From an uncultured Pantoea sp. (lineage in GTDB: Bacteria; Pseudomonadota; Gammaproteobacteria; Enterobacterales; Enterobacteriaceae), in assembly GCA_913778495.1 (NCBI GenBank), contig CAJYVD010000015.1:1-64000 (forward strand): a stretch of DNA of 64,000 nucleotides, given 5' to 3'. Position numbers and translations under genes: made by a program. Below are positions 10,082-19,104 of this stretch, piece after piece (the first letter of the stretch is position 1; each line of letters begins with the position of its first letter). The notes under the pieces were generated by a model, which saw nothing but the letters and a program-made list of their open reading frames with translations, did not search any database and had not been told where the DNA came from.

Positions 10082-10113
10082 AAAAGGCCAGACGCGAGTC
10101 TGGCCTTTTTTTT
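10082..10113. terminator. Bidirectional terminator between gpmA and aroG
   Basis: Stem AAGGCCAGAC-GCGA-GTCTGGCCTT followed by eight T on the plus strand and preceded by five A, so it can end gpmA on one strand and aroG on the other. Confidence 0.88.
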
Positions 10114-10123
10114 CGGCTGCGTT

Positions 10124-11176
10124 TTAGCTGCGGCGCTGTTGGATCGCCTGCGCCAGCTGACGCAGAACGGCTTCCGTGTCGTCCCAGCCGATACACGCAT
10201 CCGTGACGCTCTGGCCATACACCAGCGCGCTGCCGCTCTCCAGACTCTGATTGCCTTCAACCAGATGACTTTCAATCATGACGCCGGTAATCGCCTGCTC
10301 GCCGCCGGCGATTTGCTGCGCCACATCCTGCGCCACCACCATCTGGCGCTGAAACTGTTTGCTGCTGTTGGCGTGACTGAAATCGATCATCACCTGCGGC
10401 CGCAGTCCGGCGCTCTCCAGCCCTGTCTTCACCGCCGCTACGTGCTCGGCGCTGTAGTTCGGGGCTTTGCCGCCGCGCAGAATAATGTGGCAGTCTTCAT
10501 TGCCGCGCGTTTCGACAATTGCCGAGTGGCCATATTTGGTCACCGACAGGAAGCAGTGTGGCGCGCTGGCAGCCCCAATCGCGTCAATCGCCACTTTAAT
10601 CGTGCCATCGGTGCCGTTCTTGAAGCCCACCGGACAAGAGAGGCCGGACGCCAGCTCACGGTGCACCTGCGATTCGGTGGTGCGCGCGCCGATGGCGCCC
10701 CAGCTCATGAGATCGGCCATATACTGCGGCGTGATCATATCGAGGAACTCACCGGCAGTGGGCAGGCCCATGTCGTTGATATCCACCAGCAGTTTGCGCG
10801 CCAGACGCAAACCTTCGTTGATCTGGAAGCTGCCGTCCATCCAGGGATCATTGATCAACCCTTTCCAGCCGACGGTGGTGCGCGGCTTTTCAAAATAGAC
10901 GCGCATCACGATTTCAAGTTCCCCTTTTAGTTCGTCACGCAGCGTCAACAGGCGGCGGGCGTACTCTTGCGCCGCAACCGTGTCGTGAATTGAACAGGGC
11001 CCAATCACCACCAGCAGGCGGTCGTCTTCACCGTGCAAAATCCGGTGGATCGCCTGACGCGACAGCGCAACCGTTTTAGCGGCATGGTCGGTAGCGGGGA
11101 ATTTTTCAAGTAGAGCAACCGGGGGCAGAAGTTCTTTGATATCTTTAATTCGTAAATCGTCGTTCTGGTAATCCAT
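10124..11176 (-). CDS. aroG: 3-deoxy-7-phosphoheptulonate synthase AroG
   Basis: DAHP synthase: condenses phosphoenolpyruvate and erythrose-4-phosphate, the first step of aromatic amino-acid synthesis. Overall similarity is to the Phe-sensitive AroG isozyme. 350 aa. Motifs include the metal and PEP site IGPCSIHD, the KPRTTVGWKG loop and GARTTESQ. The start at 11176 (MDYQNDDLRIK) matches the family; the frame continues upstream to 11245 without support. A clear TyrR box pair was not seen upstream. Confidence 0.97.
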   Translation of the reverse strand: MDYQNDDLRIKDIKELLPPVALLEKFPATDHAAKTVALSRQAIHRILHGEDDRLLVVIGPCSIHDTVAAQEYARRLLTLRDELKGELEIVMRVYFEKPRTTVGWKGLINDPWMDGSFQINEGLRLARKLLVDINDMGLPTAGEFLDMITPQYMADLMSWGAIGARTTESQVHRELASGLSCPVGFKNGTDGTIKVAIDAIGAASAPHCFLSVTKYGHSAIVETRGNEDCHIILRGGKAPNYSAEHVAAVKTGLESAGLRPQVMIDFSHANSSKQFQRQMVVAQDVAQQIAGGEQAITGVMIESHLVEGNQSLESGSALVYGQSVTDACIGWDDTEAVLRQLAQAIQQRRS

Positions 11177-11470
11177 AGGTATTCCATTCAAATTTTTGGC
11201 CCAGCGTGCGCCGGGCGCAACACGCTCAATGTATCTCGTCAGCATGTGGCTGTAAAACGCGCCGCGCCGGTGGCGGTATCGATCGAATTTGCATTTATTC
11301 CGCTATGGACTAGGCTTATAAACGTTAGCGCTGAATAACCCCGCCCTAACAATATTTAATTTTTAGGCTTAACGTTTTTGATGAAATTTAATTTCGTCAC
11401 GGCACGCTTTTTCCGTCACTCGGCATGAATGCGTGTCAGACAGCAACTCTTCCTTTATGACAGGAGCATA
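11177..11470. other. Divergent intergenic region between aroG and ybgS
   Basis: 294 bp holding the promoters of both divergent genes. The stretch 11340-11400 is AT-rich and fits promoter DNA. Only half of a TyrR box (TGTAAA at 11251) was seen. No open frame with a ribosome site was found. Confidence 0.4.
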
Positions 11471-11821
11471 ATGATGAATAAGTTTGCAATTATTTTTCTG
11501 ACGGCAGCAATGGCATTAGGCAGCGGTGCGGCAATGGCTGACAACAACGGTGAAGCCAATGCTTCAGCGAAAGCCGGTGCCGCAGCGGGCGGCGCAAAAG
11601 AGAATCTGCCGCCGAATAAAGTTGATAACAGCAAAATCAATACCGGCAGCGAAAATACCAACACCGTCGCAACGCCGGGCACCAATACCAGCGATATGTC
11701 TGCGTCGGAAGTGCACAAAAACACCATGTGTAAAGACGGACGTTGCCCGGATATGAATAAGAAAGTCGAAACGCAGAGCGGTAAAGACGTTAACACCAAG
11801 GTTGACGGCACTACGCAGTAA
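11471..11821 (+). CDS. ybgS: YbgS-like exported protein
   Basis: Small secreted protein of unknown function, about 117 aa. An N-terminal signal peptide (hydrophobic run ending GAAMADNN) precedes a low-complexity Ala/Asn/Thr-rich middle. The conserved C-terminal block HKNTMCKDGRCPDMNKK has two Cys six residues apart, and the protein ends DGTTQ as in E. coli YbgS. AGGAG at 11462-11466 precedes two consecutive ATG codons (11471, 11474). Its position after aroG matches E. coli. Likely periplasmic; no enzymatic motif is visible. Confidence 0.92.
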   Translation: MMNKFAIIFLTAAMALGSGAAMADNNGEANASAKAGAAAGGAKENLPPNKVDNSKINTGSENTNTVATPGTNTSDMSASEVHKNTMCKDGRCPDMNKKVETQSGKDVNTKVDGTTQ

Positions 11822-11837
11822 TCGCGCACTTCGCACG

Positions 11838-11872
11838 ACAAAGGGCACGCCTCGGCGTGCCCTTTGTTTTTA
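11838..11872 (+). terminator. Terminator after ybgS
   Basis: ACAAAGGGCACGC-CTCG-GCGTGCCCTTTGT stem followed by TTTT. It isolates ybgS from the two-component genes that begin about 50 bp downstream. Confidence 0.88.
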
Positions 11873-11924
11873 CACGGGTACTTTTCCGCTATGCTGGAGC
11901 GATGAAAGTCTCAGGAATCGTTTC

Positions 11925-12509
11925 ATGGCTTCCCTGCTCCTTATTGATGATCACCCTTTGGTTGAAGTTGCGCTGGAAGCAGCGTGTCTTAACGCCCCTA
12001 TCCCGCTGACGCTTTATGCCGCAGCAAACGATGCGCAAGCCCGCCATCTCTTAAAGCAGCATCCCATTGACCTTATCGTGCTCGATATTGGCCTGCCGGA
12101 CAGCGATGGACTGGAATTGCTACGCCGCCTCCGCGCGCGCGATGAGCAGTGTCCGGTGTTAATCTACTCGGCGCAGCAAAGCCACCATACGCTGCTGCGC
12201 GCCGTTTCGCTTGGTGCGTCTGGTTATGTGGTAAAGAGCCAGAGCATGGCCCAGCTGCTGAGCGCCATTCTGGCGGTACTGGGCGGCCAGCAGGCATTTC
12301 CACCGTTGCCGGCGCGCGTCGCCCTGCCGCTTACCGATAAAGAGCAGCAGATCGCGGCGCTGCTGGTGCGCGGTTTGTCGAACTTGCAGATTGGCGAGCA
12401 GTTGCACATCAGTAATAAAACCGTCAGCACCCACAAGAAAAATATCCTGGAAAAAATGGGCGTACAGTCGGTGGTGGAACTGGCGGAACTGTGGAAAGCA
12501 CAGCAGTGA
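11925..12509 (+). CDS. LuxR/NarL-family response regulator (EvgA-like)
   Basis: 194-aa two-component response regulator. Receiver domain at residues 1-115 with acidic pocket Asp8/Asp9, phospho-acceptor Asp54 (VLDIGLP) and the switch Lys in GYVVKSQ. A LuxR-type HTH follows at about 130-190 (LTDKEQQIAALLVRGLSNLQIGEQLHISNKTVSTHKKNI). The SNKTVST recognition helix is very like E. coli EvgA. Start at 11925 gives the conserved MASLLLIDDHP; the frame extends upstream to 11802 through a terminator, so that extension is rejected. The stop overlaps the kinase start (GTGA). Confidence 0.9.
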   Translation: MASLLLIDDHPLVEVALEAACLNAPIPLTLYAAANDAQARHLLKQHPIDLIVLDIGLPDSDGLELLRRLRARDEQCPVLIYSAQQSHHTLLRAVSLGASGYVVKSQSMAQLLSAILAVLGGQQAFPPLPARVALPLTDKEQQIAALLVRGLSNLQIGEQLHISNKTVSTHKKNILEKMGVQSVVELAELWKAQQ

Positions 12510-15500
12510 AAACCGGGCTGCTGCTCGCGCTGCTGCTGTTTAGCCTGCTGGCGCGCGCCAATCTACAGCCCGCCAGCAGCGTCATGCTTCCCCCCATGAT
12601 GCCTACCCCGCACGCTGAGCCCTGGTCCACAGCCGAGGTGCGCGTGGGCGTGCCCGAGCAGAACAGCGCCCCCTGGGCGATGCGTATCGGCGATCGCATT
12701 TGGGGCATTGACGCCGACTACCTTAGCGCGCTGAGTCAACTTACCGGCATCCATTTTAACCTGCGCGGCTATGCCAGCGAGACACAGCTGGTGGCAGCGC
12801 TGAAGCAAGGCGAGGTTGATATGGTGCTCACCCAGCAACATCACGCCCTGCCCGGCGATCTCGCACTCAGCAACAGCTGGTACAGCAGCCCTGTCCGGAT
12901 CTATCGCAACCGCGACAACCAACGTGCGGTGATGTTTAACAGCCAAAATGCGCAGCTGACGATTGCGGCGAGCACGCTGGCACAGCTCCCGCCCCAAATA
13001 GTGAAAAAACATCGCTGGCACGCGCTGCCGGGTAACTTGCAGGCGCTTTACAGCCTGCTCAATCAGCAGAGCGATTACCTGGTGGCGGATGAAGCCAGCG
13101 CGGGCTTTTTGCTGGATCAGTTGCAGCAGGGGCAAATCTATGAGATTACCGCCGATCCCGGTGCGGGCGAGCTTTCGCTGCGCGCGGCGGCGCGCGATCC
13201 GGCGCTGATTCACTGGCTCAATCAGCAGCTACGCCTGCTGCCCGCCGAATTTAGCTTGCGTGTCCAGCAGCGCTGGAGTCCGACGCTGCCGCGCTATCAG
13301 GACACGCAAACATTGATGCTCACGCCAGGCGAAAAACAGTGGCTGGCGCAGCATGCGGAGATCCCCTTTGCGGCCGAAGCGGATAACGCCCCGTGGAGCT
13401 ACCGCGACGCGCACGGCAATGCGCGCGGCTTCGGTATCGATCTGCTCAACGTGCTCAGCCAAAGCACCGGCTTGCGCTTTACTCCGCGCTGGGTCACTAA
13501 TCCACAGCAGGCGGCGACGTTACTGCAGCGTCAACAGGTGATGTTTAGCCTGATGCAGCCGCTTAACGACGACGCGGCGGACGGCGCCACGCTATCGGTA
13601 TGGCGCGCCAGTTGGGGGATTTATACATCGGTTGCGCAGCAGCCAATGAACTGGCAGGCACTCGCGGGCAAGCGCGTGGGGATCCTGCGCGGCGATCTGG
13701 CACAGCAGGTGCTGCCTGCGGGCATCACGCCGCAGCGCTTTAGCGATCGCGACCAACTTTGGCAAGCGCTCTACAATGGACAGCTTGATGCGGTAATGGA
13801 TAACGTGCTGTCCGCGCGCTGGCGTATGGCGAGCCGAGCGGACAATGCCGTGCATTTGGCGTTTGCGGTGAGCGATATTGCCTGGCCTATGGCGATGCAG
13901 GTGAGCGACGCACAGCCGCAGCTGCGGACGTTGTTCGATCGCGCCCTACAGCAAATCCCGCCCCAGACGTTGAACCAGATGCGTCTTAGCTGGTCCCAGC
14001 CGCCACAGCCCGGCACCCGCATGACGATGCGCGCCATCCCGCTGATGGTGCTGATTGCCGCAGGCGTAACCATTCTGCTGCTGCTTATTTTGCTGCTGCG
14101 GCGCTACCTGCAACAGCGCCGTGAACGTCTCCAGCGTGAGCAGGCTGAGCGCGCGAATGCGGCTAAGAGTCAGTTTCTTGCGGCCGCCAGCCATGAACTG
14201 CGTACCCCGATGCAAGCTATTCTGGGTCTGCTGGAGCTGGAGCAGCAGCAGCACCCCACTGAAAGACTGGCGCTCATGCACAGCAGCGCACGTTCGCTCA
14301 TGGCGTTATTGAATGATCTCCAGGATCACGCGCGCATTGAAAATCAGAGTTTTCGACTCGCGCCGCGCCCGCTTGATTTACGGCACTGGCTCACGCAGCA
14401 GCAGCAGTTCTACCATCCGCTGATGCGCGAATCCGGCCCCGTGTTCACCGTCGATGCGCTCACGCCGCTACCGGAGCGGGTATTGTTAGACGGTGACCGC
14501 CTGCAGCAGGTGGTGAACAATCTGGTGGCGAACGCCCTGAAATTTACGCGACACGGCGAAGTGCGGCTGTCGCTGGCGGTCACGGACGCTATCTGTTTAA
14601 CCGTGGTTGACAGCGGCAGCGGCATTCCGCTTGAGGAGCAGGCGCGGCTGTTCGAGCCGTGGTATCAGGCACCCTCGGGCCGCAGCCATGCGGTGCAGGG
14701 TAGCGGACTGGGCTTGTTTATTTGTCGGGAAATCGTGCAGCGCATGGGCGGCTCGCTGCAACTCACCTCGACGCCGGGCCAGGGCACCCGCGTGGCGGTG
14801 CAGTTGCCGCTGGTGCTGAGCGATGCTTCCCCTGCTGCGCCGCCACCAGCATGGCCACGCTATGCGCAATTACGCGTGGCCGTCGTCGACGACCATCCCA
14901 CCAATTTGCTGGTGCTGCAGCAGCAGCTGGCGGCTTTTGGTATTGAAGCCATGCTGTTTGAAGAGGGGCGCGCGCTGCTGAAAGCGGATGCAGAGCACCC
15001 GTTTGATGTGCTGCTGATTGACCAGATGATGCCGCATCCCAACGGTTGGACGCTGTTGCGTATTCTCAGACGGCGCGAACGAACGCGCATTCATTCGGCG
15101 CTGCGCATCCTCTGCTCCGCAGATGTGCAGCTGTTGAAAAAACCGCTCCAGGTCAACGAAGCGCTGCTGCTTAAGCCGATTGCGCTGCAGCCGCTGGCCG
15201 ATGTGCTGGCGCGAGCCGCGGACGATCCGCTCCACAACCTGGCACAGAACCTGTTGGCGGTTGCACAGCACAACACGGCTTTTCTTCCGCGCGTGTGCCA
15301 GAGCCTTCAGCAAAGCTTACAGCAAGACTATGACACGCTGGCACAGTCTTGGGCGCGGCACGACTGGACAACGCTGGCCAGCACCGCGCATCGTCTGAAG
15401 GGCAGTTGGCTTATGCTGGGCATTGCGCCGATGGCCGCACGCTGTCAGCAGATCACGGAGCAAGCGCACGCGCAGCAGATCGATGCTGATGCGCTCAATT

Positions 15501-15577
15501 TGCTACTATCAACCACTCACAGATTACTTCAACAATTGGAACGTTATGGCACACACTCACTCTCACAGCGAACATAG
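12506..15577 (+). CDS. Unorthodox hybrid sensor histidine kinase, EvgS-like
   Basis: 1023-aa membrane sensor. In order: signal peptide ([18 protein letters not shown]), two tandem periplasmic solute-binding-type (PBPb) domains at about 45-260 and 280-500, one membrane span near 511-532, a HisKA domain with His563 in SHELRTP, an ATPase domain ([23 protein letters not shown]), a receiver with Asp839 (LLIDQMMP) and a C-terminal Hpt domain with His962 (AHRLKGS). E. coli EvgS has the same plan plus a PAS domain, which is not seen here. GTG at 12506 gives a 4-bp overlap with the regulator and a GGAAAG site; an in-frame GTG at 12491 is the alternative. The 3' end overlaps zitB by 32 bp. Confidence 0.92.
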   Translation: MKTGLLLALLLFSLLARANLQPASSVMLPPMMPTPHAEPWSTAEVRVGVPEQNSAPWAMRIGDRIWGIDADYLSALSQLTGIHFNLRGYASETQLVAALKQGEVDMVLTQQHHALPGDLALSNSWYSSPVRIYRNRDNQRAVMFNSQNAQLTIAASTLAQLPPQIVKKHRWHALPGNLQALYSLLNQQSDYLVADEASAGFLLDQLQQGQIYEITADPGAGELSLRAAARDPALIHWLNQQLRLLPAEFSLRVQQRWSPTLPRYQDTQTLMLTPGEKQWLAQHAEIPFAAEADNAPWSYRDAHGNARGFGIDLLNVLSQSTGLRFTPRWVTNPQQAATLLQRQQVMFSLMQPLNDDAADGATLSVWRASWGIYTSVAQQPMNWQALAGKRVGILRGDLAQQVLPAGITPQRFSDRDQLWQALYNGQLDAVMDNVLSARWRMASRADNAVHLAFAVSDIAWPMAMQVSDAQPQLRTLFDRALQQIPPQTLNQMRLSWSQPPQPGTRMTMRAIPLMVLIAAGVTILLLLILLLRRYLQQRRERLQREQAERANAAKSQFLAAASHELRTPMQAILGLLELEQQQHPTERLALMHSSARSLMALLNDLQDHARIENQSFRLAPRPLDLRHWLTQQQQFYHPLMRESGPVFTVDALTPLPERVLLDGDRLQQVVNNLVANALKFTRHGEVRLSLAVTDAICLTVVDSGSGIPLEEQARLFEPWYQAPSGRSHAVQGSGLGLFICREIVQRMGGSLQLTSTPGQGTRVAVQLPLVLSDASPAAPPPAWPRYAQLRVAVVDDHPTNLLVLQQQLAAFGIEAMLFEEGRALLKADAEHPFDVLLIDQMMPHPNGWTLLRILRRRERTRIHSALRILCSADVQLLKKPLQVNEALLLKPIALQPLADVLARAADDPLHNLAQNLLAVAQHNTAFLPRVCQSLQQSLQQDYDTLAQSWARHDWTTLASTAHRLKGSWLMLGIAPMAARCQQITEQAHAQQIDADALNLLLSTTHRLLQQLERYGTHSLSQRT

Positions 15578-16499
15578 CGGGAACCGCACGCGGCTGGCCG
15601 CCGCGTTTGGCGTGACGGCGATCTTTATGGTGGCCGAGGTGGTCGGCGGCGTGCTGTCCGGTTCGCTGGCGCTGCTGGCGGATGCCGGGCACATGTTAAC
15701 CGACGCCGCTGCGCTGTTGATGGCGCTGCTGGCCGTACAGTTTGCGCAGCGTAAGCCCAGCGGGCGCCACACGTTTGGCCTGCTGCGCCTGACCACCCTC
15801 GCCGCCTTTGTCAACGCGATTGCCCTGCTGGCGATCACCGGTTTTATTGTCTGGGAGGCGATTCGCCGCTTCTGGCAGCCGCAGCCGGTGCAAGGGAGCC
15901 TCATGCTCGGTATTGCCATTGCCGGGTTACTGGCAAATCTGCTGTCGTTCTGGCTGCTGCATCGCGGCAGTGAAGAGAAAAATCTCAACGTGCGCGCAGC
16001 GGCGCTGCACGTGCTCGGCGATCTGCTGGGTTCCGTTGGGGCTATTGCCGCAGCGGTGATCATTATGCTTACCGGCTGGACGCCGATCGATCCCATTTTA
16101 TCACTGCTGGTGGCGCTGCTGGTGGTACGCAGCGCGTGGGCGCTGCTGCGCGAGAGTTTGCACGAACTGCTGGAAGGAGCGCCGGGGAACATTGATACCG
16201 ACAAGCTGGCGCGGGCGCTAACCCGAGACCTGCCAGAAGTGCGCAATGTGCATCATATTCACCTCTGGCAGGTGGGCGAGAAACCGATTCTGACCCTGCA
16301 CGTGCAGGTGATTCCCCCTTACGATCACGACGCTCTGCTGGTGCAGATTCATCGCTATCTGCACCAGCATTATCATATCTCCCACGCCACAGTGCAGATG
16401 GAGTACCAGCCCTGTACCGGCCACGAATGCGAACTCTGCGCGTCGTCGCATCCGCATGCGTCTCATCCCGTTACGTTAGACGGGCACGCGCATCATTAA
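15546..16499 (+). CDS. zitB: Zinc efflux transporter ZitB (CDF family)
   Basis: Inner-membrane cation diffusion facilitator exporting Zn2+ in exchange for protons. 317 aa with a His-rich N-terminus ([10 protein letters not shown]), six hydrophobic spans, the metal-site motifs HMLTD and HVLGD in helices 2 and 5, and a His/Cys-rich C-terminal tail. The start lies 32 bp inside the sensor-kinase gene, so it is probably co-transcribed with that system. It is convergent with pnuC; the two stop codons share the palindrome TTAA at 16496-16499. Confidence 0.95.
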   Translation: MAHTHSHSEHSGNRTRLAAAFGVTAIFMVAEVVGGVLSGSLALLADAGHMLTDAAALLMALLAVQFAQRKPSGRHTFGLLRLTTLAAFVNAIALLAITGFIVWEAIRRFWQPQPVQGSLMLGIAIAGLLANLLSFWLLHRGSEEKNLNVRAAALHVLGDLLGSVGAIAAAVIIMLTGWTPIDPILSLLVALLVVRSAWALLRESLHELLEGAPGNIDTDKLARALTRDLPEVRNVHHIHLWQVGEKPILTLHVQVIPPYDHDALLVQIHRYLHQHYHISHATVQMEYQPCTGHECELCASSHPHASHPVTLDGHAHH

Positions 16500-17218
16500 G
16501 AGGGGAAAAGCGCGCGCGAGCCATGTTCACGTGCGCTTTGCATCCACAATCGCGTCCCGTTCAGGGCGATCAGCGTGAGAATGGCGTACTCAAGTGACAT
16601 GGCATAAACGCCCTGACGGGCGAAGATCATCACGCTGATCACGTTAATTACCACCCACAGCAGCCAGTTCTCGACGTATTTGCGCGTCATCAGGATCATC
16701 GCCACGATCGACAGCACCATCATGCAGGCGTCCCAAAACGGGAAGGCATCTGGCTGTAGCTGCGGCATCGTGACATTCATACCCAGGTTCTGCATCAGCG
16801 TCACAGCGATACGCGTGAGAAAACCGAAAACCGAATCGATATAGCGTGTCATCAGCGCAATGGCGATGACACACGCGACGCCCCAGCCGAGCGCTTTAGG
16901 CAGCGACAGCCAGCGGATCTTCAGTGCGGCCTCATTGGTGCTGGTTTGCCGACTCCATGCGTACCAGCCATAAACGTTGGCGACAAAAAAGAACAGCTGT
17001 AAGAGCAGACTGGCGTAGAGCTGAATCTGGAAAAAAATGACCGCGAACAGGCTAACGTTGATCAGGCCGAACAGGTAGTTAATGATTTTTTCTTTACTGG
17101 CCAGCCAGATACAGGCCAAGCCGGCCAGCGTACCCACGGCCTCAATCCAGGAAAGGTCGTAGCCGCCTACGCCCAAGGGAATATGCACCAGAATATTTTG
17201 TGTGCTAAAGAAATCCAT
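16496..17218 (-). CDS. pnuC: Nicotinamide riboside transporter PnuC
   Basis: Seven-span inner-membrane facilitator for nicotinamide riboside, feeding NAD salvage. 240 aa; the NVYGWYAW motif and C-terminal [11 protein letters not shown] region are conserved. An ATG at 17227 is also in frame, but the family begins [14 protein letters not shown], giving 17218. It follows nadA after 24 bp on the same strand and so shares the NadR-controlled promoter. The end overlaps the zitB end. Confidence 0.96.
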   Translation of the reverse strand: MDFFSTQNILVHIPLGVGGYDLSWIEAVGTLAGLACIWLASKEKIINYLFGLINVSLFAVIFFQIQLYASLLLQLFFFVANVYGWYAWSRQTSTNEAALKIRWLSLPKALGWGVACVIAIALMTRYIDSVFGFLTRIAVTLMQNLGMNVTMPQLQPDAFPFWDACMMVLSIVAMILMTRKYVENWLLWVVINVISVMIFARQGVYAMSLEYAILTLIALNGTRLWMQSAREHGSRALFPS

Positions 17219-17242
17219 AATTGGCACCTTTGTTATGTTGCA

Positions 17243-18304
17243 TCAGGCCTTGCCTTGCGCTTTACGCTTCAGCTGTGCTGCAAAGTCTAGCATGCGGTTG
17301 AGCGGCCGCAGCGCCGCCTCGCGGAGGGCGGCATCGACGTGAATTTCATGCGCCCTGCCCCCCTGCGCCAAGCTCTCGGCAATGGCCTGCAACCCGTTCA
17401 TTGCCATCCACGGACAGTGGGCACAGCTGCGACAGGTCGCGCCCTCGCCTGCGGTAGGTGCTTCCAGCAGTTCCTTCTCCGGTACCGCTTGCTGCATTTT
17501 ATAGAAAATGCCGCGATCGGTAGCCACGATCATCTGCGGGTGCGGCAGCGTTTTTGCTGCCTGAATCAGCTGACTGGTTGAGCCCACTGCATCAGCCAGA
17601 TCGACAATGGCCTGCGGCGATTCTGGATGCACCAACACGGCCGCTTGAGGGTAAAGCGCTTTCATCTGCTGCAGCGCTTGGGTTTTAAATTCATCGTGCA
17701 CAATACAGGCGCCCTGCCAGCACAACACGTCCGCACCGGTTTGTCTCGCAACGTAGCGCCCCAAGTGACGGTCGGGCGCCCAGAGAATCTTCTCCCCTTG
17801 CCCATCAAGGTAGTCAATCAGCTCGACCGCCATACTGGAGGTGACAACCCAGTCCGCGCGCGCTTTAACCGCCGCGGAAGTATTGGCATACACCACCACA
17901 GTGCGATCGGGGTGCGCATCGCAAAAGCGAGTAAATTCGTCAATCGGGCAGCCCAGATCGAGGGAGCACTCGGCCTGCAACGTTGGCATCAGCACGGTTT
18001 TTTCTGGGTTGAGGATTTTCGCCGTTTCGCCCATAAAGCGTACGCCTGCCACCAGCAACGTTTTTGCCGGGTGGGCACTGCCAAAGCGGGCCATTTCCAG
18101 AGAGTCCGCGACGCAGCCGCCGGTTGCTTCGGCCAGCGCCTGAATCGCCGGATCGGTGTAATAGTGCGCCACCATGACCGCATCACGCGCCTTGAGTAAT
18201 CGTTTTATCTCAGACGTTAACGCGTCGGTTTGCTGCGGCGTAAGACGGGCCGGCTTGGGGGGAAACGGATAGATCGCATTGTCGGGATCGAACATCAGGC
18301 TCAT
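17243..18304 (-). CDS. nadA: Quinolinate synthase NadA
   Basis: [4Fe-4S] enzyme condensing iminoaspartate with dihydroxyacetone phosphate to quinolinate in de novo NAD synthesis. 353 aa. Cluster-region Cys motifs [23 protein letters not shown] and [13 protein letters not shown] are present, as is [12 protein letters not shown]. First gene of nadA-pnuC, with a NadR box about 75 bp upstream, so repression by NadR at high NAD is likely. Confidence 0.97.
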   Translation of the reverse strand: MSLMFDPDNAIYPFPPKPARLTPQQTDALTSEIKRLLKARDAVMVAHYYTDPAIQALAEATGGCVADSLEMARFGSAHPAKTLLVAGVRFMGETAKILNPEKTVLMPTLQAECSLDLGCPIDEFTRFCDAHPDRTVVVYANTSAAVKARADWVVTSSMAVELIDYLDGQGEKILWAPDRHLGRYVARQTGADVLCWQGACIVHDEFKTQALQQMKALYPQAAVLVHPESPQAIVDLADAVGSTSQLIQAAKTLPHPQMIVATDRGIFYKMQQAVPEKELLEAPTAGEGATCRSCAHCPWMAMNGLQAIAESLAQGGRAHEIHVDAALREAALRPLNRMLDFAAQLKRKAQGKA

Positions 18305-18377
18305 GATGCGGCTCTCGTTTTATGGATTTAACCCTAACGCCATTATATTCATATAAAAAGCATAAACAGGGCCATCT

Positions 18378-18395
18378 TGTTTTGTATGCTAAACA
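18378..18395. promoter_or_regulatory. NadR box upstream of nadA
   Basis: 18-bp dyad TGTTTT-GTATGC-TAAACA matches the enterobacterial NadR consensus TGTTTA-N6-TAAACA with one change, and sits in the nadA promoter region. Confidence 0.85.
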
Positions 18396-18439
18396 AGATA
18401 CGCGAAAGCCGCGCCAGTGTCGTGTTTTTTCTCCCCCTC

Positions 18440-18946
18440 CTACAGCAGAAGTGACCCGCTGGCCAGTGCCGCAGGTCGCTCCAGCGCCAGTAAAAAGGCC
18501 TTCACCGAGAGTCCACCTGCAAAGCCGGTGAGCGTCCCGTTGCTGCCTATCACGCGATGGCACGGCGCCATGATCGACAGCGGATTTTTACCGTTCGCCG
18601 CGCCGACCGCGCGCACCGCTTTGGGATGGCCAATTTGTTCGGCGATCTGCCGATAGCTGCGCGTCTCTCCAAAGGGAATGGTCATGAGCGCCTCCCACAC
18701 TTTTTTCTGAAACGGCGTGCCCACGGTATCGAAAGGCATATCAAACTGCTGCAGCTGCCCGGCGAAATAGGCCTGCAGTTGGCGTTCGGCTTCGCGTAAG
18801 ATGGGGTGCCTGTCATTACGACTAACAGGCTGCAGCGGCACGCGCTGCGCGCGTTCGTTTTCCCATAAAATGGCGGATAGTCCACGATCGGTGGCAATGA
18901 GTGTCAATTCCCCCACCGGCGTATGAGTGGTTTTAGCGTGATACAT
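18440..18946 (-). CDS. ogt: Methylated-DNA--[protein]-cysteine S-methyltransferase (Ogt/AdaB type)
   Basis: Suicide repair protein removing methyl groups from O6-methylguanine. 168 aa with the catalytic motif PCHRV (Cys129), helix-turn-helix region QIAEQIGHPKAVRAVGAANG and downstream Asn hinge. It is not at the usual E. coli ogt locus, where Ogt lies next to fnr. Here it is divergent from an Ada-AlkA fusion, sharing a 158-bp control region. GGAGGT just upstream supports the start at 18946, and a 9-bp dyad abuts that ribosome site. Confidence 0.92.
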   Translation of the reverse strand: MYHAKTTHTPVGELTLIATDRGLSAILWENERAQRVPLQPVSRNDRHPILREAERQLQAYFAGQLQQFDMPFDTVGTPFQKKVWEALMTIPFGETRSYRQIAEQIGHPKAVRAVGAANGKNPLSIMAPCHRVIGSNGTLTGFAGGLSVKAFLLALERPAALASGSLLL

Positions 18947-18958
18947 GGGGCGACCTCC

Positions 18959-18983
18959 GATAATAGCAAGAGCGGCTATTATC
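18959..18983. promoter_or_regulatory. Perfect 9-bp inverted repeat next to the ogt ribosome site
   Basis: GATAATAGC, 7-base spacer, GCTATTATC. It lies 13 bp upstream of the ogt start, directly before GGAGGT, in the ogt/Ada-AlkA divergent region. Candidate operator or RNA hairpin; the binding protein is unknown. Confidence 0.6.
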
Positions 18984-19005
18984 GCATTTTCTACGCGATA
19001 AACTG

Positions 19006-19052
19006 GCTGTTTTCGGCCACCAGCATAAGTGAGTTAGCTGTCCGAAAACAGC
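19006..19052. promoter_or_regulatory. Perfect 11-bp inverted repeat upstream of the Ada-AlkA gene
   Basis: GCTGTTTTCGG at 19006-19016 and CCGAAAACAGC at 19042-19052, separated by 25 bp and ending 52 bp before the ATG at 19105. Spacing suits two protein-bound half sites or a long hairpin in the leader. It is the second perfect dyad in this short divergent region. Confidence 0.6.
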
Positions 19053-19104
19053 GAGTGCCTGACGCGGCGTTAGGTAAAGATGCTGTTATTTGCCGGAGAA
19101 GATA

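Noticed and set aside
11251-11268. TyrR box upstream of aroG
   Set aside because: Only the left half TGTAAA is present; the matching TTTACA arm is missing.
11802-11924. N-terminal extension of the response regulator
   Set aside because: It would run through the ybgS terminator and adds residues unlike any receiver domain. The receiver begins at MASLLLIDDHP.
17219-17242. Riboswitch or separate promoter before pnuC
   Set aside because: The nadA-pnuC gap is only 24 bp, so the NadR box upstream of nadA is sufficient.
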